From: Chloroflexi bacterium B3_Chlor
Lineage (GTDB): Bacteria; Chloroflexota; Anaerolineae; UBA7937; B3-Chlor
Assembly (NCBI GenBank): GCA_005223035.1
Contig: NJBK01000035.1
Coordinates: 1-33,659, forward strand
Direction of reading: 5' to 3'
DNA length: 33,659 nt
The stretch's first letter is position 1. Each line of letters begins with the position of its first letter. The translations under genes and the position numbers were made by a program. The notes beneath the pieces were generated by a model. That model was not told the origin of the DNA and made no database searches. It was given only the letters and a program-made list of their open reading frames with translations. Below are positions 26,187-33,659 of this stretch, piece by piece.

Positions 26187-26728
26187 GCGTGGCAGGGCAG
26201 CAACGAGACACCGCAGATTCGGCATCCACCAGGAAGCCGGCAAGTTGGATCAAGCCTTCCTGCCTTTGCTCGGTTCGAGAGCCCCCTGGCAGCCCAGTGG
26301 TCAGGAGTCGTCTTCTCACAAGGTTCTGTCCTTCCTATGGCGTCGTCAACGGTTGATGCAGGCCAGGACGAGGCACTGTGTCTCAGACGGTTAATGAAGG
26401 TGAGAATCGAGGTCTCCTGAGGGTACCACGAATTGGGAGGGCGACAAGTCTGCTCGCTGATACTAGGACGACGGCCTGCTGTTTCGAGGAGAATGTATCA
26501 GGGGTGTCAGCAAACCCTCGCGGGTCGCCGGTGGCGGAGCCTGAGGCTTGTGCCGAATCGACACCTATGGCCGGCAACAGATCCGTTCTCTGCCCTGGGT
26601 CCATGGCGAACGTAAGATGCCAATGGCCAGCTGTCCCGTTTCAGACAAACATCACTTCGATATCACATGTAGGAAGTATTGCCTCGTGGATACCTGCCAT
26701 ATCCGCGGGGCGGAACGAAGGGCTGGCC
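26187..26728. other. Gene-less stretch
   Basis: No convincing gene. A 193-codon plus-strand open frame (26378-26959) has no family features and runs antisense through the small membrane protein gene that follows. I see no clear repeat or RNA gene here. Confidence 0.45.
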
Positions 26729-26920
26729 TTACTCGGGGCCATTCTCTTGCGATGTTTGCTTTCTGTTCTCGGAGAGAAGAACCAACCCTGTGATGGGCGC
26801 GAAGAACCATCCGAGGAAGAACCACAGCCAGGCGTTGCGGTTTGTTGTCTGAGCCCAGTAGGCGCAGAAGATTCCGAAAAGGAAGAAAACCAACGCCACC
26901 GAGGCGTACTCTTTCTCCAT
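26729..26920 (-). CDS. Small two-helix membrane protein
   Basis: A 63-residue protein. MEKEYASVALVFFLFGIFCA is helix one, the loop is YWAQTTNRNAW, and LWFFLGWFFAPITGLVLL is helix two, with a charged SENRKQTSQENGPE tail. The N-x-N-x-W-x-W-F-F-L pattern between the helices resembles a widespread class of small uncharacterised membrane proteins (GRN/GRS-x-x-WF type). GAGGAG lies about six bases before ATG 26920, supporting a real gene. It follows an even smaller membrane ORF on the same strand. Function unknown. Confidence 0.7.
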   Translation of the reverse strand: MEKEYASVALVFFLFGIFCAYWAQTTNRNAWLWFFLGWFFAPITGLVLLSENRKQTSQENGPE

Positions 26921-26995
26921 TGCGCTCTCCTCTCTATAGAAGATCCATCTGGCCCATAATCAACGTACGGAAATACCTTGACTATCTGAGACGAG

Positions 26996-27118
26996 CTACC
27001 CCGCGCGACCTTGCCAGAGTCCTACAGCACCAAAGCACGAGAATGCCACGAGGAGTGAAGCTGCGAGGCCACCCAGGACAGCCAGTTGCCAAATGCTCAT
27101 TCGGCTGCCTTTTCCCAT
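26996..27118 (-). CDS. Very small single-helix membrane protein
   Basis: The minus strand encodes MGKGSRMSIWQLAVLGGLAA followed by SLLVAFSCFGAVGLWQGRAG: 40 residues from ATG 27118, or 34 from ATG 27100, which has AAAAGG seven bases upstream. It is one clean hydrophobic helix with a short basic N-terminus and a small C-terminal tail. It lies 75 bases ahead of the 63-residue membrane protein on the same strand, so the pair may be an operon. No family can be named. The regular hydrophobic pattern is the main argument for its being real. Confidence 0.45.
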   Translation of the reverse strand: MGKGSRMSIWQLAVLGGLAASLLVAFSCFGAVGLWQGRAG

Positions 27119-27637
27119 TGCAGCTTTGGCGTGCCCAACTACTCACTTGATGGACAATGTCTCAGCCGATCACCCAGTTGACCGGTGACCAATCTGCAAC
27201 TGGGAGCTTCGGACAAGACGCCACGTTTTCTTTGGGATCGTCCATCAGAGTCTACCCCGGCACCAGCTATTCGAGAGCGGACTCCACCTAAGCTATATGT
27301 CTATCTAGACCCACTATACAGCCAGAATCCGCCAGACACATCGGCCATCTGGCGGATTTTGGCATTGGCCAGGTGGCTAATATCTATCTTGCTCACCTGA
27401 TCAATTGGACCGAGGCGCCAACGCTAGGGCCTCTGAATGCCGTGGTGAGAAAGGCTACGGGCCGGGGCGCGGCGCTGTACCGAGAGGGGATGTCTTGGCA
27501 CCCGGTCGAGACAGCACGCTGTTCGTCAAGCTCGTGCGGTTCCCTGCCAGGGGCGAGCAACACGCAAGATACTCAGACGGAGTCTCGCCTTGTCGGCCTG
27601 GTTGTCCCGGGTTCGAGGGTGCTGAGATAACTCTTGT
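27119..27637. other. Gene-less stretch with two hairpins
   Basis: No gene seen. Two inverted repeats stand out. CCCAGTTG/CAACTGGG (27173-27204) has a 16-base loop. AATCCGCCAGA/TCTGGCGGATT (27326-27358) is a perfect 11-bp stem with an 11-base loop and TT behind it on the plus strand, a possible terminator or REP element. Confidence 0.5.
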
Positions 27638-28981
27638 CTAGGATCGATTCTGGCTCGGATACTCCCGCATCGAACGCATTGGTTTCCCCACCAGGCGGAA
27701 GGCGCGGCGCTCCGCCTCCCAGCGGATGTGGTCCACGTCCAAGGTGAGGTACTCCCCTCTCCGGTAGAGAAGCCGCCCGTTGGCCCAGACGTACGCCACG
27801 TCCCCAGGGTGGCTGGCATAGACGACACTGGCAGCAAGGTCGTGCCGTGGGATCCAATGGGGGGCCGTCGTGTCCATCAGAATCAGGTCCGCGGGATGCC
27901 CGGCCGCAAGTACCCCACTTCCAGCGAAGCCCATCGCTGCGGCGGGAGCCTGCGTTGCTAGCCGAAGGAGGAGCGTGCGCGGCATCGCCTCTGGGTCCTT
28001 CTGCGCTTCTTTCTGGACTAGCCCCGTGATTCGCATTACCTCCAGCATGTTCAAGTCGCTGTTGGAGGCCGGTCCGTCGGTGCCCAACGCCACGTTCACG
28101 TCGCGCTCTAGCATCTTGGCGAGAGGGGGCATCTCCATCGCCAGCTTCTGGTAGGTCTTGGGCGTGTGGGCTACCCACGTTCCTTTCTCTGACAGGAGTT
28201 CCAGATCGTCTGGCGTGACCACGTTGCAGTGGGCCACGAGCGTTGGCTCCGGCAGATCCAGCAGCCCCAGGGAGACCGCATAGGCCACGGGAGTTTTGCC
28301 GTGACGGGCGAAGGACTGTTCGAACTGCTCGTGAGACTCGCTCAGGTGGAAGTGCGCACCCACGCCCACACGGTGTGCCTGCTCCGCGAAGCGCTGTAGA
28401 ACCTCCGGCGGGTCCATGTATGGCGAGTGAGGGCCCAGAGTCGTGCGGATGCGCCCCTCCGCCGCGCCCTTCCACCGTTCCACGAACGCCACTGTCTCTT
28501 CGAAGGTCTTCTGCCCCGGCTCGTGCTCCGTGCCGATACCGAAGTGACACCAGGCGAGAAGCGCCTTCATGCCGCTTTCCTCAACACCACGGGCAGTCTC
28601 ATCCATCCAGAAATAGTGATCTGCGAAGCCAACGACGCCCGCCCGGATCATCTCGCAGCAGGCCAGGGCCGCGCCCCAGTAGACATCATCCTCCTCCAGT
28701 GCCGATTCCGCTACCCAGATCTTCTCGTTGAGCCAGCGGTCAAAGGGGAGATCCTCTGCCCACCCCCGCTCCAGCGTCATCGCCGCGTGGGTGTGCGCGT
28801 TGAAGAAAGCAGGTAGCGCCACCATCTCTTGGCCGTCAACCGTTTCGTCGGGGCCGAAGTCTGCCGGGGCCTGACCCACGGCTGCAATGTTACTTCCCTC
28901 GAGGGCAATGTCAACGTCCTGAAGAATGCGGTCGTCCTCGTCCAGGGTAATAGCAGTCACACCACGAATCAGCGTACGCAT
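27638..28981 (-). CDS. Amidohydrolase, SAH/methylthioadenosine deaminase type
   Basis: A 447-residue metal-dependent hydrolase. The N-terminal beta domain has RTLIRGVTAITLDEDDRI. The first metal ligands are in FFNAHTHAAMTLERG (HxH), followed by DLPFDRWLNEKIW. HFHLSESHEQFEQS and VAHCNVVTPDDLELL give the next histidines, and VALGTDGPASNSDLNMLEV the final Asp. The C-terminus has GVLAAGHPADLILMDT. This matches the MtaD/TrzN/guanine-deaminase-like branch that deaminates S-adenosylhomocysteine, 5'-methylthioadenosine or related purines. ATG 28981 is chosen because GGAGAGGGAGA is directly upstream; ATG 28999 would overlap that ribosome site. The 23-bp element at 29024-29046 is shared with the cyclodeaminase operon. 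The exact substrate is open. Confidence 0.93.
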   Translation of the reverse strand: MRTLIRGVTAITLDEDDRILQDVDIALEGSNIAAVGQAPADFGPDETVDGQEMVALPAFFNAHTHAAMTLERGWAEDLPFDRWLNEKIWVAESALEEDDVYWGAALACCEMIRAGVVGFADHYFWMDETARGVEESGMKALLAWCHFGIGTEHEPGQKTFEETVAFVERWKGAAEGRIRTTLGPHSPYMDPPEVLQRFAEQAHRVGVGAHFHLSESHEQFEQSFARHGKTPVAYAVSLGLLDLPEPTLVAHCNVVTPDDLELLSEKGTWVAHTPKTYQKLAMEMPPLAKMLERDVNVALGTDGPASNSDLNMLEVMRITGLVQKEAQKDPEAMPRTLLLRLATQAPAAAMGFAGSGVLAAGHPADLILMDTTAPHWIPRHDLAASVVYASHPGDVAYVWANGRLLYRRGEYLTLDVDHIRWEAERRAFRLVGKPMRSMREYPSQNRS

Positions 28982-29023
28982 TCTCCCTCTCCTGATCATG
29001 TGCAGAGTTATGCAGACAAGGCC

Positions 29024-29046
29024 ATCGATGATGGATTCTAGCCTGC
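29024..29046 (-). promoter_or_regulatory. Promoter core upstream of the amidohydrolase, shared with the cyclodeaminase operon
   Basis: On the minus strand GCAGGCTAGAATCCATCATC plus GAT, identical to 21961-21939 at 21 of 23 positions. TAGAAT is the likely -10; CTTACA 18 bases upstream is a possible -35. The element ends 42 bases before the ATG. Confidence 0.6.
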
Positions 29047-29208
29047 TCAGGCCATCGGTGTAAGAGTGGCGAGTGAGAACAGAACCAGCAGCGCCATGAG
29101 TCCGGTTTCGTCGCCAGGATCAAGGTCTAGCACCACGCCATGACAGCCACGCTTCTCATCAACCTCGCGGGCATCCGCTGCCAGCTGCCGCAACGCGGCA
29201 AGGGGCAC
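29047..29208 (-). CDS. Possible small protein behind the alkylation-repair gene
   Basis: From GTG 29208 the minus strand reads MPLAALRQLAADAREVDEKR, then GCHGVVLDLDPGDETG and a hydrophobic end LMALLVLFSLATLTPMA. It is in the same frame as the preceding gene, 24 bases after that gene's TGA. No good ribosome site is present. It may be a small membrane-tethered protein, a read-through tail, or the end of a decayed gene. Low confidence. Confidence 0.25.
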   Translation of the reverse strand: MPLAALRQLAADAREVDEKRGCHGVVLDLDPGDETGLMALLVLFSLATLTPMA

Positions 29209-29232
29209 TGGGCCTGGGCCCCAGAAGTGCCT

Positions 29233-29955
29233 TCACTTCTTGACCTTCCCATTCTTGCGGCCCGTTTTCAGTTTGTTGCTCACCTCGCGAACGACGTGGC
29301 CGGCCAAGGCGTCTTGATTCTCATCCAGGTACGCGGCTACCTGGCCCGGGTGTTTCTTGTACAGGTCGCGTAGCATCCAGGAAACGGCTTTGGTGATCAT
29401 CGGGTGCCCCTCCCGTTTTGTCTGGTCTATCAGTTCGAAGGTGAGTTCGGGGAAGCTAGTATCCCTCCGCGCTCGGTTCACGCCTATGGCTCCTACGAGC
29501 CCCAGTCGCCGGCTCCAGAGATCCTCGTCAGCGATCAGACCCTGAAGGCGCTGAGTCCTCTCGTCAAGGTCGTCGTGCACCCAGGGACCCAGGACGCCCA
29601 CCCCCAGCACGTCGGTGAGCTCCCAGTTGTCCAGCTCGCGCCGCCAGCGCTCGAAGCGGGACCATGTCAGTTTCGGGATGTACTGCGGATAGTGCTGCAG
29701 CAACTCCAGTGCCAGCATCCGCTCCTCGCGGGATTCCCCATCCCACAGTGCCTCCACAAGCATCATCAGGTGCTTGCGGTCGACCTCCTCGTGAGCGCGC
29801 CGCCATGTGCGCACTATCTGCCGGAGCTCAAACACGCGCAGACCGTAGACGTTGAGTCGGGAGGGAATAGACCTGCTAATGACCTTCGCGTATTCGGGAT
29901 CACCATGTTGCCTGATTTGATCCGCGAGGTACCGTTTTTCGGCTTCTGTGTCCAT
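29233..29955 (-). CDS. DNA alkylation repair protein, AlkD-like
   Basis: A 240-residue all-helical HEAT-repeat protein of the AlkC/AlkD glycosylase superfamily. Seen are YAKVISRSIPSRLNVYGLRV near the N-terminus, then LWDGESREERMLALELLQHY, FERWRRELDNWELTDVLGVG with the conserved W-x-x-x-D, DEDLWSRRLGLVGAI with the R-R segment, and HPMITKAVSWMLRDLYKKHP at the end. AlkD-type enzymes excise N3- and N7-alkylated purines without base flipping. Length is normal. No ribosome site is visible before ATG 29955, which may be poorly translated or start further in. The same-strand amidohydrolase gene lies downstream. Confidence 0.88.
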   Translation of the reverse strand: MDTEAEKRYLADQIRQHGDPEYAKVISRSIPSRLNVYGLRVFELRQIVRTWRRAHEEVDRKHLMMLVEALWDGESREERMLALELLQHYPQYIPKLTWSRFERWRRELDNWELTDVLGVGVLGPWVHDDLDERTQRLQGLIADEDLWSRRLGLVGAIGVNRARRDTSFPELTFELIDQTKREGHPMITKAVSWMLRDLYKKHPGQVAAYLDENQDALAGHVVREVSNKLKTGRKNGKVKK

Positions 29956-30213
29956 GTTGGGAACGCTGTTCGATCAACGCATTCTTGGTTCGGAGCCCAT
30001 CTTCAATGGTGGACTGAGACACGGCCTAGAACCTACGAGGCGTCGCCGCACGCAGTTGACTCGCTGGGTATTCTCGGGGCACTTTGTCGGCAGTCCCTTG
30101 GGAGCTCGCGTGCGGCAATCCGGGCGTTGAACTGATTATATGTACAAGCGAGGAATGGAGACAAGCTCCACCGCCGAAGGTGACCCGCGCGACTCGATCA
30201 CAGTCCCTTGCCG
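29956..30213. other. Intergenic part of a ~400-base divergent region
   Basis: The AlkD-like gene (leftward) and the GT39/PA14 gene (rightward) diverge here, 29956-30358. Apart from the promoter at 30214-30242 I see no gene or clear repeat. A minus-strand open frame with several CxxC pairs (30026-30313) has no ribosome site or family resemblance. Confidence 0.4.
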
Positions 30214-30242
30214 TTGCCAGCTCTACCGCCTGATGGTAGAAT
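30214..30242 (+). promoter_or_regulatory. Promoter of the GT39-PA14 gene
   Basis: TTGCCA (30214-30219), 17 bases, TAGAAT (30237-30242), the latter preceded by TGG, giving an extended -10. The leader would be about 110 bases. Confidence 0.55.
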
Positions 30243-30358
30243 GACTGATGGCAAGTACCGCTGTGCTCGGGCCTGTGGCAGTGGCATAGCTGGCAGAGTT
30301 TGTTCACAATCACTCCTCGTGGTGGGATTCTCGCGTTCGCACTGACAGGCTGTCGAAG

Positions 30359-33130
30359 ATGGTAGCGAGGGCTTCGTCATACAGCCGAGATGCTGTGGCC
30401 AAGTTGAGCAAATCCCTCTGGGGGCTCCTGGCTGTGATTCTGGCCGTCACGGCTCAGACCTACTTGGCTCGTCAACGCGTTTTTGAGGCTGGCGTGCTGT
30501 ATCTGGCCGCCGTGGTTCTGATGGTCTACTCAGTGCGGAGGCAGCCAGGCCCCGTACAGCCATCCCCGCCTGTCGAAAAAGGGCGCCCGCCGGCTCTCCG
30601 TCACCGATTGGGCCTGGTGGCGGTGAGTCTGGCGGCTATGTTGTCTGTGATGGCGTTGACTCAGTTTGCCCGCCCCTTAGTTCCCCAATCTGCCTGGCTG
30701 TTGTACGTTGTCAGCTTGGCTCTCTTTGCGGTGGCTAATCTCTTGATGGATCGTGGACGGGGCGAGATATCTGGAGAGCGACCTTGGTCACGAATCGAGT
30801 TCGCCCTACTGCTCCTCATTCTCGCGCTGGCAGCTGTGCTGCGCCTGTGGGGCCTGGATCAGCTACCCTTCGGCACTTGGTACGACGAGGCGCAGAATGG
30901 ACTGACAGCCCTACACATCCTGGAAGACTCTACCAGCCGTCCTGTCTACTTCCCACGAGTCAACTCGGCGGTCCACTATCTGTATCTCGTGGCTGCGTCT
31001 TTTCGGCTCTTTGGCGCCAGTACCGCTGCGCTCAGGATGGTTAGTGCACTCATGGGCATCGGCGCCGTGGCCGCCGGCTATTTGACAGGGCGCGAGCTCT
31101 TCGGGCGGCGCATGGGGTTGGTGCTTGCTTTCCTGCTGGCAGTCTCTCGCTGGCACGTGAACTTCAGTCGCATCGGCATGTACAACGCCAGTACGCCCCT
31201 ATTCGAGCTGGTGACCATCGGATTCCTGCTGCGAGGCATACGGCGCGAGCGGCTGAGTGACTTCACCTGGGCAGGAATGGCTATGGGGCTGGGAATGGTT
31301 TTCTACACGGGTTTTCTCTCTTTCCCGTTGGTCCTCGCCTTCTTCCTTGCACACAACTCGCTCGTGGAACGTAACTTCTTTCGTCGGTTCTGGAGCGGCT
31401 TGCTCGTCTGTGGTGTGGCGGTGTTACTCACCGTCGGGCCGGTGGCCCAATATGCTATTCGTAGCCCAGAGGAATTCTGGGCTCGTGCACGGAAAGCTTC
31501 AGTCTTCAAAGGCAAGACTCAAGCTGAGGCGTGGGAGGCTGTCAGAGAGAATGCTGGCAAGCATCTGTTGATGTTCAACTATCGTGGAGACCGCTACGGC
31601 CGCCACAATCTTCAGGGTGAGCCGATGCTCGACCCCGTCAGTGGAGCTGTCATGGTCCTGGGCATTGGGGTGTGCCTCTGGCGCGGAAGGCGATCTCGTT
31701 CACTGCTCCTGCCGGTGTGGCTGGGCGTGATGCTGTGTCCTGGCATTTTCTCTCTGGAGTGGGAAGCACCTCAGGCCTTGCGTGCCATTGGCAGTGTTCC
31801 CGCTGCCTATCTCCTGGCCGTGGTGCCCATAGACGGGCTGCGGCGAGAATGGGAGCGAGGCGTTCCTCAGCGATATGCCAGGTACTTCGTGCTGCCCGTG
31901 GTGCTGTTGCTGTTCCGGATTGGCTACACCAACTATCACATCTACTTCGAGCGACAGGCCACGGACTTTGGGACGTGGAGGGACTTCTCCACAGCCGAGA
32001 CCATCACCGCTCACATCATGCGCGACCTTGGCGAAAGCGTGGAGTTCTATGTCATATCCCTCTACCATAGCCACCCAACCGTCCGCTTCCTTGCGCCCCA
32101 TGTCACTGAGTACCACCGCATTGAGACCCATGACAGCCTGCCGTTGCCGCAGACCACAGATAAGGACGTGGTGCTGATTCTCGACCCTGAACGGTTCCAC
32201 CTGTACGAGGAGGCGCAGCGTTACTACCCAGGTGCAGCCTTCGTGGAGTACAAGTCGCCCTTCGGGGGACCCGCTGTGCTGTATTCCGTTCGCCTGGGAC
32301 AAGGCGACATCACGAGCATCCAGGGTCTGGAGGGCAGATATCGGAGCGGGAACGACTGGTCCGGGGAGCCGCTTCTGACACGGCAGGATGCCCAACTCCG
32401 CTTCGACTGGGGGGATGATGCTCCCCTGGCGCTACCTTTCACTGTCGAGTGGAACGGGGTATTGCATGCACACCAGTATGGAACTCACCGCTTGAACCTT
32501 CGCACTCCAGGGGATGCGGAGTTGTATCTGGACGAGACCTTGCTCATGAGGGGGAAAGGGGATTTGTCGGCAGAGGTGACCCTTGCCAAGGGTAGCCATG
32601 CCGTGCGTTTGCGGGCGGTGGGAGCCAAAGGCCATTTTGAGTTGGCATGGCAACTACCGGATCAGGCGGAGCGGACGATACCACCCTGGGCGCTTTATGT
32701 GCCGCCTGTGACCAGTAACGGCTTCCTTGGAAAGTACTTCGCCAACGGCGAGTGGAAGGCTCCCGTGGCCTTTACCCAGATCGATCCCCGGCTGGGCTTC
32801 TACTTCCACATACCCCCATTGGCAGTACCGTATAGTGTAGAGTGGGAGGGCAAGATCCTCATCGATGAGGAAGGCGTTTACACCTTCGGGCTGCAGTCCA
32901 TAGATGAGTCGGTGCTGTACATAGATGGCCGGGAGGTGACCTCTAGTGAGCTGCGCGGCCAGTATCAGGTAGGCGAAGCGGAGTTGGAGAGCGGCTTACA
33001 TGACGTTGGTGTGCGTTATGCGGCGCGCACGGCCTACTTGGAAGTCTATCTGTACTGGACTCCTCCCGGAGGAGGACGAGAGATGGTACCACCTGAGGTG
33101 CTCTTCCCGCCACCGGGCAGCTGGCAGTAG
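30359..33130 (+). CDS. GT39-type membrane glycosyltransferase with two C-terminal PA14-like domains
   Basis: A 923-residue protein. Four N-terminal helices (residues ~20-130) precede the GT-C core. The core starts with LLLLILALAAVLRLWGLDQL and has FGTWYDEAQNGL with Asp176-Glu177 at the catalytic position, then ~9 helices and SRWHVNFSRIGMYNASTPLF, as in GT39/ArnT-like enzymes. After the last helix a soluble alpha/beta stretch (VEFYVISLYHSHPTVRFLAP) leads to two PA14-like beta-sandwiches, about residues 655-770 and 785-915. The second shows FLGKYFANGEWKAPVAF, IDEEGVYTFGLQSIDES and LYIDGREV, the usual glycan-binding pattern. A polyprenyl-linked sugar transferase with its own carbohydrate-binding modules outside the membrane is implied. 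The ATG at 30359 lacks a clear ribosome site, so the start is uncertain. Confidence 0.88.
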   Translation: MVARASSYSRDAVAKLSKSLWGLLAVILAVTAQTYLARQRVFEAGVLYLAAVVLMVYSVRRQPGPVQPSPPVEKGRPPALRHRLGLVAVSLAAMLSVMALTQFARPLVPQSAWLLYVVSLALFAVANLLMDRGRGEISGERPWSRIEFALLLLILALAAVLRLWGLDQLPFGTWYDEAQNGLTALHILEDSTSRPVYFPRVNSAVHYLYLVAASFRLFGASTAALRMVSALMGIGAVAAGYLTGRELFGRRMGLVLAFLLAVSRWHVNFSRIGMYNASTPLFELVTIGFLLRGIRRERLSDFTWAGMAMGLGMVFYTGFLSFPLVLAFFLAHNSLVERNFFRRFWSGLLVCGVAVLLTVGPVAQYAIRSPEEFWARARKASVFKGKTQAEAWEAVRENAGKHLLMFNYRGDRYGRHNLQGEPMLDPVSGAVMVLGIGVCLWRGRRSRSLLLPVWLGVMLCPGIFSLEWEAPQALRAIGSVPAAYLLAVVPIDGLRREWERGVPQRYARYFVLPVVLLLFRIGYTNYHIYFERQATDFGTWRDFSTAETITAHIMRDLGESVEFYVISLYHSHPTVRFLAPHVTEYHRIETHDSLPLPQTTDKDVVLILDPERFHLYEEAQRYYPGAAFVEYKSPFGGPAVLYSVRLGQGDITSIQGLEGRYRSGNDWSGEPLLTRQDAQLRFDWGDDAPLALPFTVEWNGVLHAHQYGTHRLNLRTPGDAELYLDETLLMRGKGDLSAEVTLAKGSHAVRLRAVGAKGHFELAWQLPDQAERTIPPWALYVPPVTSNGFLGKYFANGEWKAPVAFTQIDPRLGFYFHIPPLAVPYSVEWEGKILIDEEGVYTFGLQSIDESVLYIDGREVTSSELRGQYQVGEAELESGLHDVGVRYAARTAYLEVYLYWTPPGGGREMVPPEVLFPPPGSWQ

Positions 33131-33229
33131 GTTGTTGTCTGCAACGGGCAGTGGTGTGGCGAGGAATACCGGTAACTTGCTGAGCGGTTGGATGTTCGGA
33201 AGGTTGGTACCCAGCGGGTTCTGTCGAGG

Positions 33230-33258
33230 TTGCAGCGGCCCTTTGCCTGTGGTATACT
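33230..33258 (+). promoter_or_regulatory. Possible promoter of tRNA-Arg(TCG)
   Basis: TTGCAG (33230-33235), 17 bases, TATACT (33253-33258). The -10 is good and the -35 weak. The predicted start is about 105 bases before the mature tRNA. Confidence 0.4.
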
Positions 33259-33368
33259 TGGGTCAGAGGTTTAAGGGCGGTCTGTCGGGTCTCCCGTCCG
33301 GCCGCAAGGGACTGGCCGCCAGGGAGTAGACGTGGTGGCACAGCTTGAAGGAAGGCATCTGCAATCAA

Positions 33369-33442
33369 GCGCCTGTAGCTCAGTGGACAGAGCCGCAGAC
33401 TTCGAATCTGTGTGGGCGGGGGTTCGAATCCCTCCAGGCGCG
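33369..33442 (+). tRNA. tRNA-Arg (anticodon TCG)
   Basis: Cloverleaf with a perfect acceptor stem GCGCCTG/CAGGCGC, D arm GCTC/GAGC, anticodon stem GCAGA/TCTGT and loop CTTCGAA (anticodon TCG at 33402-33404, reading CGA). The T arm is GGGGG-TTCGAAT-CCCTC. CCA is not encoded. This is the second arginine tRNA of the window, with a different anticodon from the one at 16.4 kb. Confidence 0.95.
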
Positions 33443-33589
33443 CCTGGTCTCTGACACGCTAGCAGCTTGTGCAGACAAAGGTATACATCTTTCTTCTGCG
33501 AGGAAAGGAGGTGGATACACAGGAGACAAAGGGAGCATCCTTGAGAATTGTTCATCAGCGATTTCAGTCGACAAGATAAGGAGGAAACG

Positions 33590-33659
33590 ATGGTTAAGAG
33601 AGTATCGCTGGTAGTGCTGGTGATGATGGGGCTTGGACTGTTGTTGGCGGCCTGCGGAG
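33590..33659 (+). CDS. Lipoprotein, 3'-truncated by the window edge
   Basis: The last 70 bases encode MVKRVSLVVLVMMGLGLLLA followed by ACG, a textbook lipoprotein signal peptide with lipobox LLAAC. AAGGAGG (33578-33584) ends five bases before ATG 33590. The mature part lies outside the window. Such heads often belong to ABC solute-binding proteins, but that cannot be seen here. Confidence 0.75.
   Translation, partial: MVKRVSLVVLVMMGLGLLLAACG

Noticed and set aside
26378..26959. 193-codon plus-strand frame
   Set aside because: No family features, and it overlaps the small membrane protein gene that has a good ribosome site.
33345..33614. 89-codon frame running through the second tRNA-Arg
   Set aside because: Translation of the tRNA itself; a common artefact.

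Overview
The window looks like chromosomal DNA of an uncultured, moderately GC-rich bacterium. My best guess is Chloroflexota (Anaerolineae-like). This rests on the general style of the proteins: LysM/M23 lipoproteins with Thr/Pro linkers, several glycosyltransferase-39-type membrane proteins, a PEP-CTERM protein, uncharacterised tandem paralogues next to sfsA, and many REP-like palindromes. No marker gene settles the phylum. Many genes are preceded by a recognisable sigma-70-like promoter with a 17-bp spacer.

Layout. 1-3.3 kb: the 3' part of a 4Fe-4S protein, an AbrB/RelE-type toxin-antitoxin pair, and a LysM-M23 lipoprotein gene whose 3' end has been replaced by a fragment of a REP-associated transposase. 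3.8-5.1 kb: an apparently intact IS481-family element, followed by a cluster of REP-like palindromes. 5.3-7.7 kb: an ABC exporter, ATPase plus a permease that is fused to a SpoIIM-like domain. 7.9-12.9 kb: ligA, two translationally coupled paralogues of unknown function, sfsA, a third paralogue and a CoA-binding protein. 13.1-16.4 kb: proC, then two small bitopic proline-rich proteins with a shared motif, coupled to a GT39-type membrane glycosyltransferase.

16.4-19.1 kb is a decayed region that begins at a tRNA-Arg gene. It holds a hybrid tyrosine/serine recombinase pseudogene, the 5' stub of a Tat/lipoprotein gene joined to the 3' two-thirds of a KDPG aldolase gene, a GNAT acetyltransferase, and repeats resembling attachment sites. 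19.1-21.9 kb: a minus-strand operon of ornithine cyclodeaminase, FAD-dependent amine oxidase and an iron-sulfur flavoprotein. 22.2-23.4 kb: a second IS481-like element, whose outer end appears to supply the -35 box of the next gene, a DUF362 protein. 24.9-26 kb: a secreted PEP-CTERM protein. 26.7-27.1 kb: two very small membrane proteins. 27.6-30 kb: an amidohydrolase of the SAH/MTA deaminase type and an AlkD-like DNA repair protein. 30.4-33.1 kb: a large glycosyltransferase carrying two PA14-like domains. The window ends with a second tRNA-Arg gene and the start of a lipoprotein gene.

How the genes work together. The most interesting signals are: (i) the three paralogues, each built from two copies of a ~60-residue module; (ii) the FQSPISPI-bearing surface proteins encoded with a GT39 enzyme that could glycosylate them; (iii) a 23-bp element (21/23 identical) at nearly the same distance upstream of the amino-acid operon and the amidohydrolase gene, suggesting co-regulation; (iv) the tRNA-anchored relic of an integrated element. 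All assignments were made by eye, without database searches.
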